The notes beneath the pieces are model-generated. The model saw only the letters and a list, made by a program, of their open reading frames with translations. It did not search any database and was not told the origin of the DNA. This document shows positions 34,834 to 44,728 of a stretch of 64,000 bases of DNA, piece by piece (positions within the stretch are counted from its first letter, which is position 1; the number at the start of each line of letters is the position of its first letter). The stretch covers positions 808,161 to 872,160 of the forward strand of contig CAJHNH020000791.1 in assembly GCA_905116865.2 (NCBI GenBank). The letters run 5' to 3'. A program made the translations under genes and the position numbers. The stretch is from Candidula unifasciata (lineage: Eukaryota; Mollusca; Gastropoda; Stylommatophora; Geomitridae).

Positions 34834-34852
34834 AGACAGACAGACAGACAGA
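34768..34852. repeat. (GA)n and (ACAG)n microsatellite
   Basis: A run of GA dinucleotides followed by CAGACAGACAGACAGA. Confidence 0.97.
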
Positions 34853-35845
34853 GGACAAAAGAAGAGATAGAAAGAACAGACAACAAGGCAGATAGAGAAC
34901 GACAGGCACATAGAGAAGGAGGAGATACAGAGAATATATGTATGTCTGTTTATCTTAGACAGACAGACAGATAAGCAGATAGATTAGATAGACAGACAGA
35001 GAAAAAGAAAGAGAGAGGAAGAAAGAAAGCCAGTGAAGGAGGAGATGGAGAAGGTAAAGACAATTTAATATTTGTTTCTGGACTCAACTGTAGGCCAGTA
35101 CTAACACTGTCTTGTTTCTTCATTGGCACGATTGTATTATTATGGATAAATAAGGAGCTAACAGAGGAAGATATCGTTGTAAAACAAACGTGAATACACA
35201 GCTAACTCGCATCATGTTCAAGGATGGGGGAGAGGTCAGTGAAATACCATCATTATACCCTGGACTCGTCCACAGGTGCTTTAATAAATCCATCAACCTA
35301 AACTGTCTTCTTTGATCTGCTGGAAACAACAAGCCAATACATCTGTGGTACAGTTAATCCTTCAAAGGAGGACACACCTTTAGACCCCACAGGTGAAGAT
35401 AGCCCACTTTGCTGTATCTCGTGGTTCCTTCTATGCCTTTCTTACAGTCTGTTTCAATTTTTTGCCGTGTATTGTTGCTACCTTTTGTTTTAATTCTTTT
35501 ACCTTGTGGGCTCCAGTAAAAAAAAAAGCCTAGCTGTGCTATTGTTTTCTTCTATGCGTATTTATTAACTGGTGCCTTATCCACTGCCAGCATCTTTTCC
35601 TCATCTCTTGCTTCACTATAGTGGACCACATTTTTCCCTTCTTTTCCCCACCTTTAGTGACATCAATCATCTTTAGCTGTGATTATGTTTAGATGTCAAA
35701 GACAAGGGTCCAAACAGCAAACTTGCCCAGTATACACCCCCCACCCCCCCTCCCATTACCCATTTTTTTTTCCTGAACACTTTGCCTCCCATAGATAACT
35801 GACCAAACACAGCAAGCATAACATAAAAACAGAACGGGTGGGATA

Positions 35846-36002
35846 TACAAGCAAACAGAATGCCGAATATAGAGAATCACTGAAAAATACAAGCAAACAG
35901 AATGCCGAATATAGAGAATCACTGAAAAATTCAAGCAAATAGAATGCCGGAAATAGAGAATCATTGGAATATACAAGCAAACAGAATGCCGGAAATACAG
36001 AA
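35846..36002. repeat. 42-bp tandem repeat, about 4 copies
   Basis: CAAGCAAACAGAATGCCG recurs at 35848, 35890, 35932 and 35974. Confidence 0.95.
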
Positions 36003-36703
36003 ATTAAGCCAGCTGAACTTGCCAGGCAAACCAGAAATATGTCAGCTTAAGCAACCATTTTTCAACATGCCAACTGGCAAAACTGTTGATGTGAACAAAG
36101 TAACACCTCTAGACATGGACATAACTGCAAGAATCCACATGTGAATGTTTGAGCAGACCACCGAGGCAACTTTGTCAAACTTCATGGTCACTTCTGGTGA
36201 AAGAAACAAACAGAAGAATGATCACCTACGTGTTGGCAAGACATTAGAAGATGTTCTCCCTTCTTTATAACACAAGATCTGCCCAGGACTACATCCCAGT
36301 GGACTGCAGTTTTCCAGTTTCTGGATCGATGTGAGAGCACCTGCTTCAATAAGGTTTGATTTGATCTGTCTCAGTCCCTCTATGCAGAGCAGATATCAGT
36401 CTGCCAAAACTGTCACGTAAAGCTCAGCTCTCTAACTTCAAGTCACCCCCAGGGATCACAAAACAACAAAAATGTAAAACTGAAGCAATCGGGGCAGCCC
36501 AGGAAAAACCCCATCTCCAAAGCATGAGGCAAACAGCTCAACCACTGGTCAAATGTCTGACCACACCAAGAAGATGGCTCGACCACTGGATTATCTGAAC
36601 AGACATCAGCAAACATAAGGACAGAAATGACGAGTTTTCAGATATACAGGAGATGTCCACAGACAAACAAGCAGGTGAGATAATACAGACAGTACAGACT
36701 TAC
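36003..36703. other. Intron or flank downstream of NBEA-like exon D
   Basis: On the gene's strand this is sequence after the exon D donor. I looked for the next PH-domain exon and did not see it. Confidence 0.6.
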
Positions 36704-36840
36704 CTTTGGGTCTGTCTTCTTGTTGTGTGGGTCATCCTCGTCCATCTCAAAGTAGAGTTCACTCTTGGTGATAGACATGGTTCCATTGACGACCACTCCA
36801 GGGGCTATCAGCTGACACGGGGTGGACAGGGCAACCGGAC
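36704..36840 (-). CDS. NBEA: NBEA-like exon D (start of PH-like domain)
   Basis: This 137-nt exon has acceptor TCTGTGTCCCCAG before GTCCGGTTGC and a consensus donor AAAG|GTAAGT. It encodes (G)PVALSTPCQLIAPGVVV, then NGTMSITKSELYFEMDEDD, then PHNKKTDPK. The G-P-V-x-L-S-T, Q-L-I-A-P, V-V-V-x-G-T and S-E-L-Y-F-E-x-D-E-x-D motifs match the first strands of the PH-like domain of neurobeachin/LRBA, which packs against the BEACH domain. It enters in phase 1 and leaves in phase 0. The next exon of the family should begin with the L-A-Y-T-E-G-L-H-G-K-W segment, and nothing like it was found at lower coordinates. The acceptor and the first 19 coding bases are the founder of a 67-bp minisatellite of about 34 further copies lying directly upstream in the transcript. 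Confidence 0.92.
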
Positions 36841-39152
36841 CTGGGGACACAGAGGCAACATGGGACATTTCAGTGATACAATAACAGAGTGGACAGGGCA
36901 ACCGGACCTGGGGACAGAGAGGCAACATGGGACATTTCAGTGATACAATAACAGAGTGGACAGGGCAACCGGACCTGGGGACAGAGAGGCAACATGGGAC
37001 ATTTCAGTGATACAATAACAGAGTGGACAGGGCAACCAGACCTGGGGACAGAGAGGCAACATGGGACATTTCAGTGATACAATAACAGAGTGGACAGGGC
37101 AACCAGACCTGGGGACAGAGAGGCAACATGGGACATTTCAGTGATACAATAACAGAGTGGACAGGGCAACCGGACCTAGGGACAGAGAGGCAACATGGGA
37201 CATTTCAGTGATACAATAACAGAGTGGACAGGGCAACCGGACCTGGGGACAGAGAGGCAACATGGGACATTTCAGTGATACAATAACAGAGTGGACAGGG
37301 CAAACCAGACCTGGGGGACAGAGAGGGCAACATGGGACATTTCAGTGATACAATAAACAGAGTGGACAGGGCAACCAGACCTGGGGACAGAGAGGCAACA
37401 TGGGACATTTCAGTGATACAATAACAGAGTGGACAGGGCAACCAGACCTGGGGACAGAGAGGCAACATGGGACATTTCAGTGATACAATAACAGAGTGGA
37501 CAGGGCAACCAGACCTGGGGACAGAGAGGCAACATGGGACATTTCAGTGATACAATAACAGAGTGGACAGGGCAACCGGACCTGGGGACAGAGAGGCAAC
37601 ATGGGACATTTCAGTGATACAATAACAGAGTGGACAGGGCAACCGGACCTAGGGACAGAGAGGCAACATGGGACATTTCAGCGATACAATAACAGAGTGG
37701 ACAGGGCAACCGGACCTAGGGACAGAGAGGCAACGTGGGACATTTCAGTGATAGAATAACAGAGTGGACAGGGCAACCGGACCTAGGGACAGAGAGGCAA
37801 TATGGGACATTTCAGTGATACAATAACAGAGTGGACAGGGCAACCGGACCTGGGGACAGAGAGGCAACATGGGACATTTCAGTGATACAATAACAGAGTG
37901 GACAGGGCAACCGGACCTAGGGACAGAGAGGCAACATGGGACATTTCAGTGATACAATAAACAGAGTGGACAGGGCAACCGGACCTGGGGACAGAGAGGC
38001 AACATGGGACATTTCAGTGATACAATAACAGAGTGGACAGGGCAACCAGACCTGGGGACAGAGAGGCAACATGGGACATTTCAGTGATACAATAACAGAG
38101 TGGGACAGGGCAACCAGACCTGGGGACAGAGAGGCAACATGGGACATTTCAGTGATACAATAACAGAGTGGACAGGGCAACCAGACCTGGGGACAGAGAG
38201 GCAACATGGGACATTTCAGTGATACAATAACAGAGTGGACAGGGCAACCAGACCTGGGGACAGAGAGGCAACATGGGACATTTCAGTGATACAATAACAG
38301 AGTGGACAGGGCAACCGGACCTGGGGACAGAGAGGCAACATGGGACATTTTCAGTGATACAATAACAGAGTGGACAGGGCAACCGGACCTAGGGGGACAG
38401 AGAGGCAACATGGGACATTTCAGTGATACAATAACAGAGTGGACAGGGCAAACCGGACCTAGGGACAGAGAGGCAACGTGGGACATTTCAGTGATACAAT
38501 AACAGAGTGGACAGGGCAACCGGACCTAGGGACAGAGAGGCAATATGGGACATTTCAGTGATACAATAACAGAGTGGACAGGGCAACCGGACCTAGGGAC
38601 AGAGAGGCAACATGGGACATTTCAGTGATACAATAACAGAGTGGGACAGGGCAACCGGGACCTAGGGACAGAGAGGCAACATGGGGACATTTTCAGTGAT
38701 ACAATAACAGAGTGGACAGGGCAACCGGACCTAGGGACAGAGAGGCAACATGGGACATTTCAGTGATACAATAACAGAGTGGACAGGGCAACCGGACCTG
38801 GGGACAGAGAGGCAACGTGGGACATTTCAGTGATACAATAACAGAGTGGACAGGGGCAACCGGACCTGGGGACAGAGAGGCAACATGGGACATTTCAGTG
38901 ATACAATAACAGAGTGGACAGGGCAACCGGACCTAGGGACAGAGAGGCAACATGGGACATTTCAGTGATACAATAACAGAGTGGACAGGGCAACCGGACC
39001 TGGGGACAGAGAGGCAACATGGGACATTTCAGTGATACAATAGACAGAGTGGACAGGGCAACCGGACCTGGGGACAGAGAGGCAACATGGGACATTTCAG
39101 TGATACAATAACAGAGTGGACAGGGCAACCGGACCTGGGGACAGTGAGGAAA
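36822..39152 (-). repeat. 67-bp minisatellite of duplicated exon D splice acceptors
   Basis: About 34 tandem copies of a 67-bp unit adjoin exon D. On the minus strand each unit holds CACTGAAATG (branch-site-like), TTGCCTCTCTGTCCCCAG (pyrimidine tract plus AG) and then the first 19 nt of exon D, GTCCGGTTGCCCTGTCCAC. In the genuine exon this continues into coding sequence. In every repeat copy it runs into TCTGTTATTG and then an in-frame TGA, after about 11 residues. Most units differ by only 1-3 substitutions, with scattered single-base indels in homopolymers (37,300-37,370 and 38,340-38,700). The array ends near 39,150 in degenerating copies. Confidence 0.95.
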
Positions 39153-39202
39153 GCGTGGGATACTTCAATACAATAGACAGAGTTTATAGGAAACTTGGCA
39201 AG

Positions 39203-39432
39203 AATAGATCAGATCAGAGAATCATCAGACTGTCACAGATGAGATCAGAGAATCATCAGACTGTCACAGATGAGATCAGAGAATCATCAGACTGTCACAG
39301 ATGAGATCAGAGAATCATCAGACTGTCACAGATGAGATCAGAGAATCATCAGACTGTCACAGATGAGATCAGAGAATCATCAGACTGTCACAGATGAGAT
39401 CAGAGAATCATCAGACTGTCACAGATGAGGTC
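39203..39432. repeat. 31-bp minisatellite, about 7 copies
   Basis: GATCAGAGAATCATCAGACT then GTCACAGATGA; near-identical copies just beyond the decoy-acceptor array. Confidence 0.95.
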
Positions 39433-39689
39433 AGCTCAATGCTGGCAACATCAGCATCATGTGCCCTGCCAAAGGTAGACACACAATGAGTACTAGAAAT
39501 GTTGGTGACTGAGTCTGAAAAACTGTTTACCAACTGAAGAGAACAATATTTCTGCCACTTTCCTCTTCATATCAGTCATTCTTCCACTCACTTACTCACT
39601 CACACATGCACAAATGCAAACACACACATACTCACTTTCTCTCTCTCTCTCTCTCTTTTCCTATTTCCTAAACCTACATAAAATTCTCC

Positions 39690-39930
39690 ATACCAATATG
39701 TTAGGTTAGGTTAGTTGCGTAACCTTTACAGGACATTGTAGAACTAACCCCAGCAGCCCTGGGCTGTTGTGTGGTTTCTCTAGGCAAATTTATGTCCAAT
39801 AGTTTGCCATTGCTTTCTGGATAGTCAGCCCCCTGATACCTCAGTCGAAACCAACGCATGGCCCACAGCTCGGATCGAACCCGGCACCCCGACATTACGA
39901 AGCGTTCGCCACAGAGCCAACTACCAATAT
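39690..39930 (-). mobile_element. tRNA-derived SINE, family 1, copy 1
   Basis: On the minus strand: GGCTCTGTGGCGAACGC (A-box region), GCCGGGTTCGATCC (a consensus B box), body with AAGCAATGGCAAACTA and AAATTTGCCTAG, then GTTCTACAATGTCC and a (CCTAA)n tail. A second diverged copy lies at 60052-60262, sharing ordered blocks including GGCAAATTT, TAGTTTGCCATTGCT, GAAACCAACGCA and CCCGGCACCCCGACATTAC on the plus strand. It lies in the intron between NBEA-like exons C and D, same orientation as the gene. Confidence 0.75.
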
Positions 39931-40040
39931 TTATAACACTGATATATCTTCCAACAAACCCGAAATTCCCCGACCAGACCAAAACAAATGTTATAGTATA
40001 TACAAACTGTATCGATCAGCATCAATTCTTCCACTTCAGG

Positions 40041-41770
40041 CATCTTCGTAAAGGTTTACCATACCACTTGAGTCATCTACCTAAAGGTTTACCATACCAC
40101 TTGGGACATCTACCTAACTACCTAAAGGTTTACCACACCACTTGGGACATCTACCTAAAGGTTTACCATACCACTTGCATCATCTACCTAAAGGTTTACC
40201 ATACCACTTGGGACATCTACCTAAAGGTTTACCACACCACTTGGGACTTCTACCTAAAGGTTTACCATACCACTTGGGTCATCTACCTAAAGGTTTACCC
40301 TAACACTTGGAACATCTACCTAAAGGTTTACCATACCAATTGAGTCATCTACCTAAAGGTTTACCATACCACTTGGGACATCTACCTAACTACCTAAAGG
40401 TTTACCACACCACTTGGGACATCTACCTAAAGGTTTACCATACCACTTGAGTCATCTACCTAAAGGTTTACCATACCACTTCAGTCATCTGTCTAAAGGT
40501 TTACTATACCACTTGGGACATCTACCTAAAGGTTTACCATACCACTTAGGATATCTACCTAAAGGTTTATCATACCACTTAGGACATCTACCTAAAGGTT
40601 TACCACACCACTTGGGACATCTACCTAAAGGTTTACCATACCACTTGGGTCATCTACCTCAAGGTTTACCATACCACTTGGGACATCTACCTAAAGATTT
40701 ACCATACCACTTGGGACATCTACCTAAAGGTTTACCACACCACTTAGGATATCTACCTAGAGGTTTACCATACCACTTGGGTCATCTACCTAAAGGTTTA
40801 CCATACCACTTGGGTCATCTACCTAAAGGTTTACCATACCCCTTGGGGCATCTACCTAAAGGTTTACCGTACCACTTGGGGCATCTACCTAAAGGTTTAC
40901 CATACCACTTGGGGCATCTACCTAAAGGTTTACCATACCACTTGGGTCATCTTTCTAAAGGTTTACCATACTACTTGAGTCATCTACCTAAAGGTTTACC
41001 ATACTACTTGGGTCATCTACCTAAAGGTTTACCATACCACTTGTATCATCTTCCTAAAGGTTTACCATACCACTTGAGTCATCTACCTAAAGGTTTACCA
41101 TACCACTTAGGACATCTACCTAAAGGTTTATCATACCACTTAGGACATCTACCTAAAGGTTTACCACACCACTTGGGACATCTACCTAAAGGTTTACCAT
41201 ACCATTTAGGGCATCTACCTAAAGGTTTACCATACTACTCGGGGCATCTACCTAAAGGTTTAACATACCACTTGGGTCATCTACCTAAAGGTTTACCATA
41301 CCACTTGAGTCATCTACCTAAAGGTTTACCGTACCATTTGGGTCATCTACCTAAAGGTTTACCATACTACTTGGGACATCCAACTAAAGGTTTACCATAC
41401 CACTTAGGGCATCTACCTAAAGGTTTACCATACCACTTGGGTCATCTGTCTAAAGGTTTACCATTCCACTTGGGGCATCTACCTAAATGTTTACCATACC
41501 ACTTGGGACATCTACCTAAAGGTTTACTATACCACTTGGGTCATCTAGCTAAAGGTTTACCATACCACTTGGGTCATCTACCTAAAGGTTTACCATACCA
41601 TTTGGGACATCTACCTAAAGGTTTACCATACCACTTGGGACATCTATCTAAAGGTTTACCATACCACTTGGGACATCTACCTAAAGGTTTACCGTACCAC
41701 TCGGGTCATCTACCTAAAGGTTTACCATACCACTTGGGGCATCTACCTAAAGGTTTACCATACCACATGG
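40041..41770. repeat. 33-bp minisatellite, about 52 copies
   Basis: CATCTACCTAAAGGTTTACC then ATACCACTTGGG repeats every 33 bp (40861, 40894). Being 11 codons long, it yields an uninterrupted frame repeating G-H-L-P-K-G-L-P-Y-H-L for over 440 codons. No splice site, promoter or divergent coding sequence supports a gene. Confidence 0.96.
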
Positions 41771-42041
41771 GCCACAACAGCCAGGTGTCACCTGCAGTTC
41801 TATGCGGGCAAGGAGGATACAAGCTAGGGATGAGAGAAGACATCTGTAGAAACCATGGACATTTCCTGATGGACTGAAAGAGTTATAGAAGAAAGACATG
41901 CAAATGGATAAACTGGGACGAGAAAACCAAAAGCTGTATCTGAAAGTGTGTCGTACACGAAAAAAACAGAACAAAAACATGATGACGATCAACTGTAGCC
42001 AACTTACGATATGAAGATGGCAAGTGATCTGATAAACATAC
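41771..42041. other. Intron sequence next to exon C
   Basis: Spacer between the 33-bp array and the exon C donor. 42186-42604 on the other side is equally plain. Confidence 0.6.
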
Positions 42042-42185
42042 CTGAGAACTCTTGCTCCACATCCTTCTCCTCCATGACCAACTCCTCGTCTGTAAAGTCT
42101 GTTGTTTCTCTTTGAGTTTTCTTCAGGCTGGCTAGATGGGCGTGGAAGGCTTCCCGTGCTGCGTTGATGGCGTCCTCGGCTGCAC
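42042..42185 (-). CDS. NBEA: NBEA-like exon C (acidic linker)
   Basis: This 144-nt exon has acceptor TTTGCTGTTGCCAG before GTGCAGCC and a consensus donor TCAG|GTATGT. It reads (G)AAEDAINAAREAFHAHLAS, then LKKTQRETTDFTDEELV, then MEEKDVEQEFS, and supplies the first base of a Gly codon. It corresponds to the low-complexity, acidic, less conserved linker that ends immediately before the G-P-V-x-L-S-T start of the PH-like domain. It enters in phase 1, so it cannot be joined directly to exon B, which leaves two bases. A direct B-C splice shifts frame. The exit in phase 1 matches the entry of exon D exactly. On its own the peptide would be hard to assign; its identity rests on strand, donor/acceptor quality and the in-frame junction to exon D. 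Confidence 0.8.
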
Positions 42186-42604
42186 CTGGCAACAGCAAAT
42201 ACATCAGTGACACTCACACAAAGTTACATAAACACACAGATTGTTTTCACACTGACAGGTATGTTGCGATACATCTATCTATGCTGTGAGAACCTCTGAA
42301 TGGCAACACATTTAAATCACATACAGTTCTACTGCTCAAACGAGTATCTAGCTCATGCTGTAGGAAAATGACACATTATACATGACTAGAGTCACCACGA
42401 TCCTCATACATACACGCTACAACTGTACATTGCTGAACCTGCAACAGACAACACTTCTCAAGTTATTAGTTGATCGGCATTTTTAATACACTTAACGATG
42501 ATGAGTTATAAACGGTGATGAACTACTTACTATCTCTGTCTCTTGTAATCAACAAAAGATTCAGTTGCTCAATCATAATATTAATACTTTCGCTCTCCAA
42601 AAAT

Positions 42605-44728
42605 GAGATGTGCTAGTGGACTCTAGCATGCAGGCCAAGAAACCGTCTCATCTTCTATGAAGTTCTGCTAGTGGACTCTAGCATGCAGGCCAAGAAACCG
42701 TCTGATCTCCTATGAAGTTCTGCTAGTGGGCTCTAGCATGCAGGCCGAGAAACCGTCTCATCTCCTATAAAGTTCTGCTAGTGGACTCTAGCATGCAGGC
42801 CGAGAAACCGTCTCATCTCCTATGAAGTTCTGCTAGTGGACTCTAGCATGCAGGCCAAGAAACCGTCCCATCTCCTATGAAGTTCTGCTAGTGGGCTCTA
42901 GCATGCAGGCCGAGAAACCGTCTCATCTCCTATGAAGTTCTGCTAGTGGACTCTAGCATGCAGGCCGAGAAACCGTCTCATCTCCTATGAAGTTCTGCTA
43001 GTGGACTCTAGCATGCAGGCCGAGAAACCGTCTCATCTCCTATGAAGTTCTGCTAGTGGACTCTAACATGCAGGCCAAGAAACCGTCTCATCTCCTATGA
43101 AGTTCTGCTAGTGGACTCTAGCATGCAGGCCAAGAAACCGTCTCATCTCCTATGAAGTTCTGCTAGTGGACTCAAGCATGCAGGCCAAGAAACCGTCTCA
43201 TCTCCTATGAAGTTCTGCTAGTGGACTCTAGCATGCAGGCCAAGAAACCATCTCATCTCCTATGAAGTTCTGCTAGTGGACTCTAGCATGCAGGCCAAGA
43301 AACCGTTTCATCTCCTATGAAGTTCTGCTAGTGGGCTCTAGCATGCAGGCCAAGAAACCGTCTCGTCTCCTATGAAGTTCTGCTAGTAGGCTCTAGCAAG
43401 CAGGCCGAGAAACCGTCTCGTCTCCCATGAAGTTCTGCTAGTGGGCTCTAGCATGCAGGCCGAGAAACCGTCTCATCTCCTATGAAGTTCCGCTAGTGGA
43501 CTCTAGCATGAAGGTCGAGAAAACGTCTCATCTCCTATGAAGTTCTGCTAGTGGACTCTAGCATGCAGGCCAAGAAACCGTCTCATCTCCTATGAAGTTC
43601 TGCTAGTGGACTCTAGCATGCAGGCCAAGAAACCGTCTCATCTAATATGAAGTTCTGCTAGTGGGCTCTAGCATGCAGGCCAAGAAACCGTCTCGTCTCC
43701 TATGAAGTTCTGCTAGTAGGCTCTAGCAAGCAGGCCGAGAAACCGTCTTGTCTCCTATGAAGTTCTGCTAGTGGGCTCTAGCATGCAGGCCAAGAAACCG
43801 TCTCATTTCCTAAGAAGTTCCGCTAGTGGACTTTAGCATGCAGGCCAAGAAACCGTCTCGTCTCCTATGAAGTTCTGCTAGTAGGCTCTAGCAAGCAGGC
43901 CGAGAAACCGTCTCGTCTCCTATGAAGTTCTGCTAGTGGGCTCTAGCATGCAGGCCGAGAAACCGTCTCATCTCCTATGAAGTTCCGCTAGTGGACTCTA
44001 GCATGAAGGTCGAGAAAACGTCTCATCTCCTATGAAGTTCTGCTAGTGGACTCTAGCATGCAGGCCAAGAAACCGTCTCATCTCCTATGAAGTTCTGCTA
44101 GTGGACTCTAGCATGCAGGCCAAGAAACCGTCTCATCTAATATGAAGTTCTGCTAGTGGGCTCTAGCATGCAGGCCAAGAAACCGTCTCGTCTCCTATGA
44201 AGTTCTGCTAGTAGGCTCTAGCAAGCAGGCCGAGAAACCGTCTCGTCTCCTATGAAGTTCTGCTAGTGGGCTCTAGCATGCAGGCCAAGAAACCGTCTCA
44301 TTTCCTAAGAAGTTCCGCTAGTGGACTTTAGCATGCAGGCCAAGAAACCGTCTCGTCTCCTATGAATTTCTGCTAGTGGACTCTAGCATGCAGGCCAAGA
44401 AACCGTCTCATCTCCTATGAAGTTCTGCTAGTGGACTCTAGCATGCAGGCCAAGAAACCGTCTCATCTAATATGAAGTTCTGCTAGTGGGCTCTAGCATG
44501 CAGGCCAAGAAACCGTCTCGTCTCCTATGAAGTTCTGCTAGTAGGCTCTAGCAAGCAGGCCGAGAAACCGTCTCGTCTCCTATGAAGTTCTGCTAGTGGG
44601 CTCTAGCATGCAGGCCAAGAAACCGTCTCATTTCCTAAGAAGTTCCGCTAGTGGACTTTAGCATGCAGGCCAAGAAACCGTCTCGTCTCCTATGAAGTTC
44701 TGCTAGTGGACTCTAGCATGCAGGCCAA
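42605..44728. repeat. 55-bp minisatellite with 495-bp higher-order repeat, about 38 copies
   Basis: TGCTAGTGGACTCTAGCATG, CAGGCCAAGAAACCGTC and CTCCTATGAAGTTC make up the unit (42661 to 42716). The rare variant CATGAAGGTCGAGAAAACG occurs at about 43,508 and 44,003 (495 bp, nine units), and TCTAATATGAAG at about 43,641, 44,136 and 44,467. The array ends mid-unit, directly joined to the 26-bp array. Confidence 0.96.

Larger units (their letters stand above)
33861..35845. other. Unique sequence with microsatellites, no gene recognised
   Basis: Holds a two-copy direct repeat and the GA tract listed separately; T-rich from 35,400 to 35,660. Confidence 0.55.

Noticed and set aside
39696..39716. 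TTAGG repeats as an interstitial telomere
   Set aside because: Only three copies, at the tail end of a SINE; best explained as the SINE's own tail.
40414..41877. 487-codon frame repeating an 11-residue G-H-L-P-K unit
   Set aside because: The unit is 33 bp, so an open frame follows from the period alone; it lies in an NBEA-like intron on the opposite strand and lacks unique flanking coding sequence.
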